Assembly (NCBI RefSeq): GCF_000317285.1
Contig: NZ_AJLN01000049.1
Coordinates: 34,821 to 98,820, forward strand
Length of the DNA: 64,000 nucleotides
Direction: 5' to 3'
Origin: Chlorogloeopsis fritschii PCC 6912
GTDB lineage: Bacteria > Cyanobacteriota > Cyanobacteriia > Cyanobacteriales > Nostocaceae
Position 1 is the stretch's first letter. The number at the start of each line of letters is the position of its first letter. This document shows, piece after piece, positions 18,098 through 26,522 of the stretch. The notes under the pieces are model-generated. The model worked only from the letters and a program-made list of their open reading frames with translations, had not been told where the DNA came from and did not search any database. The translations under genes and the position numbers were made by a program.

Positions 18098-19339
18098 ATG
18101 CCATCCATTAATTTATTGGCTATTTTCAATCCCTCGAATTATTGGCGAGGGGGTTATGTGTCTTTACCCTGGCGAGCGATCGCCCAAGAATTTCAAATTT
18201 CACCAGAAGAGCTAGTATTAAGTGACTTGCGCGATCTTTCCCAGACACCCCTCAAAGCTCAAGTCGATCACATCGATCCCGAAGATCCCAGCCGCGATGT
18301 TCTGATTTTCTCTCTATCAAAGCCAATACCACCCGGTTCAGAAGACGAAACCCTTGCCTCAGCCTTCGTTAGATTAGATCGAGGTGAGCCTATGCCTCCA
18401 GAACTAGGTGAACCTTCAACAGAAGTCATCTACGGTTCTACAGGAGAAGCACGTGGAGTCAGGCTAGTAAATAACCGCCTAATTGTTTGGTTTAATTTAA
18501 TACCCGCACCAGAGGACAATGAGCGAAACTGGTTTAGTGGTTCAGCAACAAGCATACAGCTTGACCATCAGGAACTTCTCGATCCATTTCCAGCGGCAAG
18601 AGGTGAATGGTTAGGACAAGATCCAGAAAAGCGTTGTATGCAGGTAGCTGAAATCCTGTTACCAGGGCCTCCCCATCCTAAATCACCTTACTATGAGGTT
18701 TGCCTATTTAATCATTCTTATCGACTCATATCCCAATCCAGTGGTTCTGTACGAGCTAGCATTACTATTGCCTCCGAACCCTTTGATTATATTGGTGCAG
18801 ATCCTGTTACAGGCAAGAACCGTCATCTGGTATGCGAACTTTACCGAACAATCAGCCTTTATGCCGAGGCAGACTATTTGATAGAAGAACTATTTATCAA
18901 AGGCAAGCCAAAGAGCGAAGAAGACAAGATTGCAGATGAGTCAGAAATAGTCAATCTTAGTTTTGCTGTTCGGTACTTTGCTCATATGAACATGGGTTCT
19001 ACAGAAGATGTTGAACCCGTATTCCCCGTGCCTGATTGGTTTGCTGTTGTTTCCACCGCACCCCCCTATCCGGCTTATGGTTTGGCAACAAACGTACACA
19101 TAGACTCGGTAACACACCCATACGAGGGAAATAAAAGTCATTTCTGCTGGCAGTTATTACCAGGCAAATATGTCAAATGTTTACACCTATTCATGCGCGG
19201 TCAACGGTTGGGATTTGATGCACGGGTAGGTCATGTTTGGTATGAACTGATCTACAAGCCTCTGAAGGCAGAGATTTATCAAGAAACCAACTTTGCTAAA
19301 GCAGTCACAAAACCTAGCTTTGCTAGTGCGTTAAGGTAG
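18098..19339 (+). CDS. Hypothetical protein (413 aa), unknown family
   Basis: Not recognised. The ATG at 18098 is preceded at a good distance by AGGAGGG, a strong ribosome binding site; an in-frame TTG at 18038 gives 20 extra residues and is less likely. The protein is soluble, acidic in the middle and rich in Pro and aromatic residues, with beta-type spacing. Examples are NYWRGGYVSLPWRAIAQEF near the start and FDARVGHVWYELIYKP near the end. There is no signal peptide, membrane segment or catalytic motif that I can name. It is followed after 6 bases by the 62-aa ORF, suggesting one operon. Confidence 0.6.
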   Translation: MPSINLLAIFNPSNYWRGGYVSLPWRAIAQEFQISPEELVLSDLRDLSQTPLKAQVDHIDPEDPSRDVLIFSLSKPIPPGSEDETLASAFVRLDRGEPMPPELGEPSTEVIYGSTGEARGVRLVNNRLIVWFNLIPAPEDNERNWFSGSATSIQLDHQELLDPFPAARGEWLGQDPEKRCMQVAEILLPGPPHPKSPYYEVCLFNHSYRLISQSSGSVRASITIASEPFDYIGADPVTGKNRHLVCELYRTISLYAEADYLIEELFIKGKPKSEEDKIADESEIVNLSFAVRYFAHMNMGSTEDVEPVFPVPDWFAVVSTAPPYPAYGLATNVHIDSVTHPYEGNKSHFCWQLLPGKYVKCLHLFMRGQRLGFDARVGHVWYELIYKPLKAEIYQETNFAKAVTKPSFASALR

Positions 19340-19345
19340 TTATAA

Positions 19346-19534
19346 ATGGATGCAAAAACGACTGAAATCAAACAAATTGCCACGCAGTTACTAGCTGGAA
19401 TGCTTGCCAATCCTCATATTTACGCCCAGACTTCTGATGATATGGGTAAAGGAGTGCAAGAGCAAGATTTGATTGTGCTGGCAATTGAAATGGCTGAACA
19501 ATTGATTGAAAAGGTTGAAAACAGAAGTATTTGA
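19346..19534 (+). CDS. Hypothetical small protein (62 aa)
   Basis: ATG at 19346, 6 bases after the stop of the 413-aa gene, so probably translated from the same mRNA. The sequence is helical and amphipathic (IKQIATQLLAGMLANP and IVLAIEMAEQLIEKVEN), with no motif that I know. It may be a partner or chaperone of the upstream protein; this is inference from adjacency only. Confidence 0.55.
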   Translation: MDAKTTEIKQIATQLLAGMLANPHIYAQTSDDMGKGVQEQDLIVLAIEMAEQLIEKVENRSI

Positions 19535-19551
19535 TCGGAGGTTGTTTCGGT

Positions 19552-19572
19552 AATTAAAAATTAAAAATTAAA
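19552..19572. repeat. Short tandem repeat, unit AATTAAA, three copies
   Basis: Three consecutive 7-mers just after the 62-aa gene. The same unit is repeated at 45279-45299. Confidence 0.7.
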
Positions 19573-19686
19573 AACGTCAAAGTATTTTCAAGTAACATTT
19601 ACACTGCAACTGAAGTGCAAATCTAAAACAACTAAATTTTCGAGAATCACCAAACTCTATTAAGCACCTTTTGTCAAGGAGAAAAA

Positions 19687-20028
19687 ATGTCAGATTTCCA
19701 CGATTGTCTCAAACATCAATATGCTTATGTTGCTGTAGGAGAATTTAAACCAGGTAAATTTGAAGAAGCCAAACAACTTTTTGAACAAGCGGTTTCAATG
19801 TATACCACAGGTTTCCAAAAAGCATACTTGCTCCAAGAACCGGGTACTGATAAAGGTATTGCTGTAATTTTTTGGGAAAATATGGGTGATATGGAAGCAA
19901 ATAACAGCGAAGCTTATCAAAAAATTTTAAACAAGATGAGTCCTTTATTTGCTAAAGCTCCCATTACTTCTTTCAATGAACTTGTCTGTGAAATTCACCC
20001 AGGAAATGTTCAACGGATCTCTGCCTAA
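19687..20028 (+). CDS. Hypothetical protein, possible dimeric alpha/beta-barrel (monooxygenase-like) fold
   Basis: 113 residues, with AAGGAG spaced about 6 bases before ATG 19687. The pattern YAYVAVGEFKPGKFEEAKQLFE (beta strand, then helix) followed by GIAVIFWENMGDMEANNSEAY and a C-terminal helix and strand resembles the antibiotic biosynthesis monooxygenase/EthD-type ferredoxin-like fold. This is an inference from pattern only, and no active-site residue is assigned. It is a separate unit, ending at a strong hairpin. Confidence 0.55.
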   Translation: MSDFHDCLKHQYAYVAVGEFKPGKFEEAKQLFEQAVSMYTTGFQKAYLLQEPGTDKGIAVIFWENMGDMEANNSEAYQKILNKMSPLFAKAPITSFNELVCEIHPGNVQRISA

Positions 20029-20058
20029 GAACGAATAATTTAGTTTTATTAGTCTCTT

Positions 20059-20112
20059 GAGCGATCGCCCTAGTTGTTCAATCTTCACTACAACAGGCGA
20101 TCGCTCTTTCTT
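20059..20112 (+). terminator. Long terminator hairpin built from two HIP1 octamers
   Basis: Stem GAGCGATCGCC/GGCGATCGCTC (11 bp, each arm holding a HIP1 octamer) plus an inner GTTGT/ACAAC stem, followed by TTTCTT. It lies 31 bases after the 113-aa gene. HIP1 supplying both arms of a terminator is a simple way for this octamer to become functional. Confidence 0.7.
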
Positions 20113-20195
20113 AGTACCAAAATTAAAAAATTAAATCTGTCACTGGTTAGCAAAATTGTTGATTAGAAATTTTCACAGCTATATATAATTTTATG

Positions 20196-22022
20196 TTATG
20201 AATATTCTTCAGTATCTAAGGCATCTGCTAAGTCTAAAGGCTCTTCCACATCAGATGTATCTTCCAAAAACAGAGACAACTGCTCTGATTGTGGTTCTAA
20301 AACAATTTCCTCTCTCTTGGATACATAATCAACCAGCTTAACCCAGTCAATTTGGTAATTTTTCATAAAGTAACGAGTGAATTCCGCTGTCATCTCATTG
20401 ACTTTTGCAGCATATGTAGCTTTGAATTGCTCGTCTTTCTTTTTCGCCTCCTCATCAATTGGCACAATTATTTCTTGATACAGATTTTCATCTCCTGAAA
20501 TAAAGCTCCAGAAAGCCTGACCAGCATATTTGTAGTAAATCTTATCTGGTTCTTTATCATCCTTCAAAGGTTTCTGGTCTTTACCATACATACAACCATT
20601 GACAGCAATAATGTCACCTGTAACTCCTCGCTCACGTAAAATTTCTTTTGCTTTCTTAAAATTATCCTTCATCTTGTTAATCTGGTCAGAGTTACCCCAG
20701 TTAGTTCCAGATTTAATGCCTACAATGTAATATACGTTATCACGTTCAAATTCTAAGTCTATGCTTTTCAATTTAGACTTAAAGCCATTATATAAACTTG
20801 AAGATATATGTATAGCAAAACCCTCTAGCAAATTTCCAAAAATGGTTTCTTCTTGAGAGGATAGATAGGCATCAACTATACTTTTTACGAAATCTCCAGC
20901 AAGCTCAATATTCTTAGCTTTGAACAAATAAGGGTTTTTACGTCTAAGAACATCTTTAAGCTTAAGCTCTCTTAAACTCTTAAATCTCTCATCATAAAAA
21001 GGAGTAAGAACATTCCTAACAAGATAATCATAATAAAGCTGATAATTTGAGTTTGTCATATTGGCATTATTCTGGCTAGGTGTTTCATCCTCTAGAACTG
21101 GCTCTAAAAGTTGCACATTAGTCTTTGTCCGCTCAATATTAAAAGCTGCTAACCTAGCGTATTCTTCTTTAATTTCAATACCAATATAATTTCTACCTAA
21201 TTCCTTTGCTGCCATACCTGATGTGCCAGAACCAAAAAAAGGGTCAAGTACTATATCTCCAGGTTCAGTAAACAATTTAATAAACCAAGAAGGGAGAGAT
21301 TTAGGAAAAGCTGCACTATGATTTTTGTTACCACACTCGGTTGCTAAATGCAGAACATTAGTTGGATAAGCCATCTTACGGTCTAACCAATTTGATATGT
21401 TCTTACCAAAACCACTTTCAACTTTGGAATTATCACGTATTCTATCTGTATCACTTAAGTTCCTAAGACGAGACTTAGCCCAATCACCCATAGGAACCAT
21501 AACTCTCTCTTGATACATTTTGAATTTTTTCTGCTTGTTAAACTGTATACAACGTTCCCAAGCATCACGAAAACGATTAGACCATTTTCCAGGGTAACAA
21601 TTTTTTTTATGCCAAATATATTCCTCAGTCCATAACCAACCTTGTTTTTGCATCTCTAAAATCAAATGCAAAACATACGGATGTCTTTCTCCGTTAACAA
21701 CTTTTTCTTTAATATTGAGAATAAAAGAACCATCTTCTTTAAGAACTCTTCTGAGTTCGCAAGCAATCGGAACAAACCAATTAACATACTCATCTGGACT
21801 AATTCCACCATATGTTTTTTTACGACTATCTGCATATGGAGGTGAAGTAATAACTAAATTAATAGTCTCAGAGGGTATTCTCCTTAGTACATCTAAACAG
21901 TCACCAATAATTATTTTATTATTCCAATTTTGTGGGGTATCTGTGTCTAGTAAACCCACATCCTGAACAACTATTTCATTTATTTCAGTAAGTACACTAC
22001 TATTCAACTTTGCTTCTACCAT
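20196..22022 (-). CDS. Single-chain restriction-modification enzyme: SPPY-type DNA methyltransferase fused to a PmeII-like endonuclease domain
   Basis: Residues about 35-305 are a beta-class amino-methyltransferase. The target/catalytic motif is TSPPYADS (SPPY at 60-63, the form found in many N4-cytosine and some N6-adenine enzymes). The AdoMet motif is LDPFFGSGTSGMAAKEL near 257-273, followed by YIGIEIKEEYARLAAFN. After a linker, residues about 320-575 look like a type II endonuclease of the PmeII kind: IFGNLLEGFAIHISSSLY, then SIDLEFERDNVYYIVGIKSG and NWGNSDQ (about 418-445). The Asp/Glu and the Lys of IKSG are the likely PD-(D/E)xK-type metal site. The C-terminal tail is acidic. No separate nuclease or specificity gene is nearby, so it may be a self-contained IIC-like enzyme. 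Target sequence unknown. Confidence 0.8.
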   Translation of the reverse strand: MVEAKLNSSVLTEINEIVVQDVGLLDTDTPQNWNNKIIIGDCLDVLRRIPSETINLVITSPPYADSRKKTYGGISPDEYVNWFVPIACELRRVLKEDGSFILNIKEKVVNGERHPYVLHLILEMQKQGWLWTEEYIWHKKNCYPGKWSNRFRDAWERCIQFNKQKKFKMYQERVMVPMGDWAKSRLRNLSDTDRIRDNSKVESGFGKNISNWLDRKMAYPTNVLHLATECGNKNHSAAFPKSLPSWFIKLFTEPGDIVLDPFFGSGTSGMAAKELGRNYIGIEIKEEYARLAAFNIERTKTNVQLLEPVLEDETPSQNNANMTNSNYQLYYDYLVRNVLTPFYDERFKSLRELKLKDVLRRKNPYLFKAKNIELAGDFVKSIVDAYLSSQEETIFGNLLEGFAIHISSSLYNGFKSKLKSIDLEFERDNVYYIVGIKSGTNWGNSDQINKMKDNFKKAKEILRERGVTGDIIAVNGCMYGKDQKPLKDDKEPDKIYYKYAGQAFWSFISGDENLYQEIIVPIDEEAKKKDEQFKATYAAKVNEMTAEFTRYFMKNYQIDWVKLVDYVSKREEIVLEPQSEQLSLFLEDTSDVEEPLDLADALDTEEYS

Positions 22023-22306
22023 CTATCAAGACTTTCCTATGCCAATTAGTAGTATAACTTCAAGCATATAAGTAATAATTCTATATTTTAGTACTTGCAA
22101 AAGCTGAGAATCAGTAAACAAGCTATATCTATCAATATTTAGCTTAAATTTAAATAGCCTACTTATCAAAAAAAGTTGTGGGATTTGCAGCTCTTGCTCA
22201 TCTACTAAACCCTTTTCATAGGGACTTACCTTGTAGAATATAGCTTTTTATTTATCTATCAAAACTAATTCGTTTTTACAAGTAACCGCAAATATCATTT
22301 TCTCGA
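22023..22306. other. AT-rich spacer upstream of the methyltransferase-nuclease gene
   Basis: Divides the R-M fusion gene from the tRNA cluster. AT-rich, no ORF. It must hold the promoter of the fusion gene on the minus strand, but none is clear. Confidence 0.4.
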
Positions 22307-22361
22307 TGGTCAGGAGAAGAATCGAACTCCTGTGGTTTCAAGCGAGTCAGATTTCGAGTGA
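22307..22361 (-). pseudogene. tRNA-like 3' half (degenerate)
   Basis: Read on the minus strand it has an anticodon-loop-like CTCGAAA, a variable-region-like stretch, a T-loop TTCGATT flanked by a damaged stem (AGGAG/CTTCT), then CCTGACC and A in the discriminator position. It aligns with the 3' half of the neighbouring tRNA-Leu. It directly follows the intact tRNA-Leu(CAA). Together with the 5' half at 22456-22496 the acceptor arms could pair at six of seven positions. Confidence 0.5.
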
Positions 22362-22444
22362 TGCGGGTGGTCAGAGTCGAACTGACATGGGTTTAATCCC
22401 GGTAGATTTTGAGTCTACTGCGTCTACCATTTCGCCACACCCGC
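22362..22444 (-). tRNA. tRNA-Leu (anticodon CAA)
   Basis: 83 bases. Acceptor GCGGGTG/CACCCGC with A as discriminator, D-arm GCGAAATGGTAGACGC, anticodon stem GTAGA/TCTAC with loop CTCAAAA giving CAA, a variable arm around CGGGATTAAACCC, and T-arm GTCAG TTCGACT CTGAC. CCA is not encoded. It reads codon UUG. It is flanked on both sides by tRNA-like fragments. Confidence 0.93.
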
Positions 22445-22455
22445 ATTTAAGAGCG

Positions 22456-22496
22456 CATTTTAATTGTGGTGTCTTTACCAGTTTCGCCACCCGCCC
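22456..22496 (-). pseudogene. tRNA-Leu-like 5' half, overlapping the end of the M48 peptidase gene
   Basis: Minus-strand GGGCGGGTGGCGAAACTGG followed by TAAAGACACC and AATTAAAATG aligns with the 5' half of the adjacent tRNA-Leu (GCGGGTG, GCGAAA, TGGTA, AAAAT). It ends about 11 bases before the intact tRNA. Its first 22 bases encode the last codons and stop of the M48 peptidase gene. Confidence 0.5.
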
Positions 22497-23395
22497 TTAT
22501 TTGCAACTTCACTATTATAATCCATTTTTTGTTTTTGCAACAACAAGTTTTCATATTCTTTGCTGCTTGCCCATCGGTCGATTTCTCGCGCTCGTAGCAC
22601 TGGAACTGGATGAGTTAACTGGGCTGTGCGGGCAGCTTTGACCATTTCTCCTAATTCGCTCTTGCTGATGTCATCGTAAGCACGAGCTTGGGCAATAAAG
22701 GCATCTAAGTTCAGTTGGGGTGCGAGGGTAGGTGAGCCACCAGTAAGCTTCATCAACACCGACATGACTGCTTTGGGGTTTTGGGTTGCTAACAATGCAG
22801 CGCGATCGCAAGTAAACTCTGCACAGCGTACCCATTCCAACAATTGTGCCTGTAGGGCTTGAGCAACAAATGCACCAATATTAGGCAAAGTTGCCGCTGC
22901 TAGTATCAATATATTTACTGGTGTTAAGTAAACACTGTGGTCACACTTAAGATGTCCCAATTCGTGCGCAATTACCGCTTGAGTTTCCTCTGGTGTGAGC
23001 ATATCAATTAGGGAAGTATGCACCACAATAAAAGGCTGCTTACCCCGCATGGCAAAAGTATAGGCATTGGGAGCCGGATGCTGTCTTATATATAGTTGGG
23101 GCGGCTCCATATCTAATATTTGGCAGGCTTCCAATAACAGCTTATGTAAATGGGGTAGTTGCTTTTCACCCACTAAAATACTAGATGCAATATTTTCTAC
23201 ATAAAAAACCTGCTCCGCCACAGGCCCCAACAAACTCCGGACGATTGTGTCTATGCCAGGGATCTGCTTAAGCGCTTTGGTTGCTTCTAAGTCTAAGGGA
23301 TGACGAAACGAGTCTGCTTTTAGACCAATCAGCGGAATTTTGGAGGAGAACATGACAAGGCCAGTTGGAAACGACGGTATTGTAGGTTTGGTCAT
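22475..23395 (-). CDS. M48-family zinc metallopeptidase (HtpX-like)
   Basis: The 306-residue protein carries the zinc-protease motif HELGHLKCDH (about residues 142-151) and a downstream third-ligand region EFTCDRAALLATQNP, where Glu or Asp completes the site. A hydrophobic stretch after the motif (VNILILAAATLPNIGAFVAQ) may be a membrane segment. Such peptidases take part in membrane-protein quality control. The ATG at 23395 (after an in-frame TTG) is used; ATG at 23353 is an alternative. The final residues GGWRNW and the stop come from the tRNA-like fragment, so the native C-terminus may have been replaced. Confidence 0.85.
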   Translation of the reverse strand: MTKPTIPSFPTGLVMFSSKIPLIGLKADSFRHPLDLEATKALKQIPGIDTIVRSLLGPVAEQVFYVENIASSILVGEKQLPHLHKLLLEACQILDMEPPQLYIRQHPAPNAYTFAMRGKQPFIVVHTSLIDMLTPEETQAVIAHELGHLKCDHSVYLTPVNILILAAATLPNIGAFVAQALQAQLLEWVRCAEFTCDRAALLATQNPKAVMSVLMKLTGGSPTLAPQLNLDAFIAQARAYDDISKSELGEMVKAARTAQLTHPVPVLRAREIDRWASSKEYENLLLQKQKMDYNSEVANKGGWRNW

Positions 23396-23508
23396 CAAAT
23401 CAACCCTACAAAGCTAGTATAACTAGAACAAATGAAAGAAGATTGTTAGTCGTTAATGGTTAATAATTAATAGCAAAACAAAAATTAACAACTAACCACC
23501 AAATTCTG

Positions 23509-23572
23509 CGGGGGCGGGTTTAGAAGATAAATTATCGGTTTTAACCGTTCATATCATCAGCAAAACCCGCTC
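23509..23572. repeat. Dispersed inverted-repeat element, GGGCGGGTTT family, copy 4
   Basis: GGGGGCGGGTTTAGAAGATA at one end, ATCAGCAAAACCCGC at the other, in the spacer between the murA stop and the M48 gene start. The interior closely follows copy 2 (TTATCGGTTT). Confidence 0.7.
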
Positions 23573-23594
23573 CTACTTGGTTTCTTTTGCTTGT

Positions 23595-24995
23595 CTACCT
23601 TTTAGGAGTAATTGATGGTTCGGGGTTAACAGCAGTGGGCGAGACTTCTGTTTGTGCGACAGGAATGGACGTGCGCTTGATTTTTGCTCCCAACTGTTGC
23701 AATTTTAAATCTAGGCGATCGTAGCCGCGATCCAAATAACGCAGTCCTTGAATAGTCGTTTTGCCATTTGCTGCCAAACCAGCTACTACTAGAGCTGCTG
23801 CTGCTCGCAAGTCAGTGCCAATGACAGGCGCACCAGACAAAATTGGTACTCCTCGGACAATGGCAGTATTACCCTTGACACGAATATCTGCTCCCAAGCG
23901 ATTCAACTCAGAGGCATGGCGTAAGCGGTTCTCAAAAACAGTTTCGTTAATGAGACTGTCACCTTCTGCAATAGATAACAAAGCCATAAACGGCGCTTGC
24001 ATATCAGTGGGGAAGCCTGGATGAGGCATGGTTTCAATATCTGTTGCTAACAGTCTTTCGGCTGGCAGAACTCGCAAGCAGTTAGGTGATTCTTCAACCA
24101 CGGAAACGCCTATATCTCCCAATTTGGCAATCACTGGGAGCAAAGCATCTGGTGCTACTTGCGAAAGAGTGATTTCTGAGCGGGTAATGGCTGCTGCTAC
24201 TAAAAATGTTCCTGCCTCAATGCGATCGGGAATAATACTGTATTCAGTAGAGTGTAGTTTGGGCACACCGACGATGGAAATTTTACTCGTTCCAGCACCG
24301 TAAATTTTCGCGCCCATCGCTATACAGAAATTTGCTAAATCGACTACTTCTGGCTCGCGGGCTGCATTTTCGATAATTGTTTCCCCTTCTGCTAGGGTAG
24401 CTGCCATCATCAATGTTTCTGTGGCTCCTACACTAGGAATATCTAGATAAATTTTTGCTCCCTTGAGCCTGCGACTGTTTCCAGGTATGTAAGCATTACA
24501 AATACCATGCTCAATTTGCACCTCAGCTCCCATTGCTTGCAATCCCCGGACATGAAGATCCACTGGTCTTGCTCCAATGGCACAACCACCTGGTAGCGGC
24601 ATCTGTGCTACTCCTAGACGTGCCAAAATTGGGCCGATCGCAAAAAAGCTCGCCCGCAATTGAGTAACTAGTTCGTAGGGGGCCTTGGATGATGTAAAGT
24701 CGCTAGCATTAATGTCTAAAATGTCCCCATTTCGCTGCAAGCGGACACCTAAAGCTGATAAAACTTGACCCATCCGCTCTACATCTACCAATAAAGGTAC
24801 GTTACGGATGCGGCAGTCTCCCGAACAGAGCAACGCTCCAGCCATAATTACTAGTGCTGAATTTTTTGCCCCGCTAATTTTTACATGACCTTGCAAATGA
24901 TGCCCACCCCAGATTTGCAAGACTGAGGAGTCTGCAACAGGTGATAACTTGGCATCTGATAAGCCATTAGAAGAATTAATAAGCCGCTCCTCCAA
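23595..24995 (-). CDS. murA: UDP-N-acetylglucosamine 1-carboxyvinyltransferase
   Basis: First committed step of peptidoglycan synthesis: transfers enolpyruvyl from PEP to UDP-GlcNAc in the cytoplasm. Catalytic Cys is in [15 protein letters not shown] (Cys138 with this start). Substrate loops are [31 protein letters not shown] and [14 protein letters not shown], and the C-terminus has [15 protein letters not shown]. The annotated start is TTG at 24995; a GGAGGAG lies just inside it, so translation may begin a few codons later, near a non-ATG codon. The residues before [15 protein letters not shown] are variable in the family. The extra C-terminal 30 residues are Pro/Thr-rich. Confidence 0.93.
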   Translation of the reverse strand: MEERLINSSNGLSDAKLSPVADSSVLQIWGGHHLQGHVKISGAKNSALVIMAGALLCSGDCRIRNVPLLVDVERMGQVLSALGVRLQRNGDILDINASDFTSSKAPYELVTQLRASFFAIGPILARLGVAQMPLPGGCAIGARPVDLHVRGLQAMGAEVQIEHGICNAYIPGNSRRLKGAKIYLDIPSVGATETLMMAATLAEGETIIENAAREPEVVDLANFCIAMGAKIYGAGTSKISIVGVPKLHSTEYSIIPDRIEAGTFLVAAAITRSEITLSQVAPDALLPVIAKLGDIGVSVVEESPNCLRVLPAERLLATDIETMPHPGFPTDMQAPFMALLSIAEGDSLINETVFENRLRHASELNRLGADIRVKGNTAIVRGVPILSGAPVIGTDLRAAAALVVAGLAANGKTTIQGLRYLDRGYDRLDLKLQQLGAKIKRTSIPVAQTEVSPTAVNPEPSITPKR

Positions 24996-25444
24996 AAAAC
25001 TATAAAATTTACAAAATTTAAGTTGGTTTCGATTCTACAGTAAAGATTTAATTTGTCTACATTATTGCATTACATCTGTAAGCGCCATACTGTTTTTTCA
25101 GATCATAGAGAGGCTGCTACCAGGTAAAAGCCCTGATATACATAGATTTTTTATATAAGGACAGGTTTTGACACTAGATCTGGCTCTAGCAAAAGTCAAT
25201 ACTCAGTAAAGGAGACTAGGGATTCGTGACTAGGGACTTAGGAACAAAAGCGAAAAATTATGGAAGAGGCAATAAAGCCCCCCAAATTTTGCAATCTTCC
25301 CTAGTACCCAATCCCATATACCAGATTCTGAATTCCAACTATATATGTTCTTGTGAGTTCTTTAATGGACAAACATGGAATTATGACTTGACGTCATTAA
25401 AAAATTAAGCGACAATAAAAAACGGTCAATAAAAAGACCCGCTA
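24996..25444. other. Spacer upstream of tRNA-Leu(CAG)
   Basis: 449 bases. It contains dispersed CTAGGGACT words and AT-rich DNA. A 60-codon frame at 25226-25408 has composition unlike a gene and is not counted. The right end holds the tRNA promoter listed separately. Confidence 0.45.
25388..25416 (+). promoter_or_regulatory. Possible promoter of tRNA-Leu(CAG)
   Basis: TTGACG, a 17-base spacer, then GACAAT, placed about 29 bases before the mature tRNA 5' end. The -10 box matches the consensus at 4 of 6 positions. Confidence 0.4.
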
Positions 25445-25526
25445 GCGGAACTGGCGGAATTGGCAGACGCGCTAGATTCAGGTTCTAGTGCCGCAAGGCT
25501 TCCGGGTTCAAGTCCCGGGTTCCGCA
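25445..25526 (+). tRNA. tRNA-Leu (anticodon CAG)
   Basis: 82 bases. Acceptor GCGGAAC/GTTCCGC with discriminator A, anticodon stem CTAGA/TCTAG with loop TTCAGGT giving CAG, long variable arm TGCCGCAAGGCT, T-arm CCGGG TTCAAGT CCCGG. CCA is not encoded. It reads CUG. Confidence 0.95.
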
Positions 25527-25608
25527 TCTGAATTATGACGTATAAATTATGAATTATGAAAAGTCTTTGTAATTCATAATTTAGCATTTGTCATTCATAA
25601 TTTTTTGA

Positions 25609-26406
25609 ATGTTAACTAGTTTACAGAATCCTTTAGTTAAACAAATTAGAAAACTCCATTCTGCAAAAGAACGGCACAAACAGCAGTTGTTTTTGTTAGA
25701 GGGTACGCATTTATTGCAAGAAGCTTGTGCGGTGAATTATCCGTTGGTTGTAGCGTGTTGTACTCCACAATGGCAAACAGCCCATCCCCAGCTGTGGCAA
25801 GAAGCTCAGGAAAGATGCGATCGCACAGAAGTTGTGAGCGAGGAGGTAATGGCTGCGATCGCTACCACAGTACATCCAGATGGGATAGTAGCAACGGCAA
25901 AACGGAGCGATCGCTTTCCTCAAGTATTGTTTAGTGGTTTGGTACTGGCTTTAGAAACAGTTCAAGATCCGGGTAACTTGGGTACTATGATTCGCACAGC
26001 AGCAGCGGCTGGTGCATCTGGATTGTGGCTGAGTGAAGATAGTGTTGATTTAGATAATCCTAAAGTATTGCGTGCCACAGCCGGACAGTGGTTTCGCCTG
26101 CCAATGGCAGTTACTCCGGATTTAAAAGCAACTGTACAGCAAGCCAAGCAAGGGGGAATGCAAGCGATCGCAACTTTGCCCAGCGCAACTTTAACTTACT
26201 GGGAAGTAGACTGGCGTAAACCAAGTCTAATTTTATTGGGAAATGAAGGTGCTGGGTTGTCAGCAGAATTAGCGGCGATGGCAGATTTACAAGTAAAAAT
26301 ACCCCTCAGCCCTGGGGTAGAGTCATTGAATGTAGCGATCGCCGCTGCACTAATGTTGTATGAGGCACAACGGCAGCAAAGAGAGGGAACAGAGATTAGG
26401 GATTAG
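25609..26406 (+). CDS. TrmH/SpoU-family RNA 2'-O-methyltransferase
   Basis: The three SPOUT motifs are present: motif 1 ETVQDPGNLGTMIRTAAAAG (about residues 114-133), motif 2 LGNEGAGLSAEL (about 211-222) and motif 3 IPLSPGVESLNVAIAAALMLYE (about 231-252). An N-terminal RNA-binding SpoU_sub_bind-like domain precedes them (NPLVKQIRKLHSAKERH...LLEGTHLL). The enzyme methylates ribose 2'-OH of rRNA or tRNA with AdoMet through a knotted fold. Target not determined. It is 82 bases downstream of tRNA-Leu(CAG). Confidence 0.9.
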   Translation: MLTSLQNPLVKQIRKLHSAKERHKQQLFLLEGTHLLQEACAVNYPLVVACCTPQWQTAHPQLWQEAQERCDRTEVVSEEVMAAIATTVHPDGIVATAKRSDRFPQVLFSGLVLALETVQDPGNLGTMIRTAAAAGASGLWLSEDSVDLDNPKVLRATAGQWFRLPMAVTPDLKATVQQAKQGGMQAIATLPSATLTYWEVDWRKPSLILLGNEGAGLSAELAAMADLQVKIPLSPGVESLNVAIAAALMLYEAQRQQREGTEIRD

Positions 26407-26430
26407 GGGCTAGGGGCTAGGGGCTAGGGG
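26406..26430. repeat. Short tandem repeat, unit GGGGCTA, three and a half copies
   Basis: Three 7-mers plus GGGG, starting at the stop codon of the TrmH-family gene. STRR type. Confidence 0.75.
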
Positions 26431-26522
26431 ACAAGGGGGCAGGGGAGCCAGTGCGTTGCTTTGGTTCCCAAAGTTGTAGCACCTGGCGTGAGCAGAGGGG
26501 CAGAATAACCACTAACTACTGT

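Noticed and set aside
22306..22641. A 111-codon plus-strand frame
   Set aside because: It crosses the tRNA-Leu, both tRNA fragments and the end of the M48 gene on the opposite strand.
25226..25408. 60-codon plus-strand frame before tRNA-Leu(CAG)
   Set aside because: Composition and dispersed CTAGGGACT words look intergenic, and it covers the tRNA promoter.
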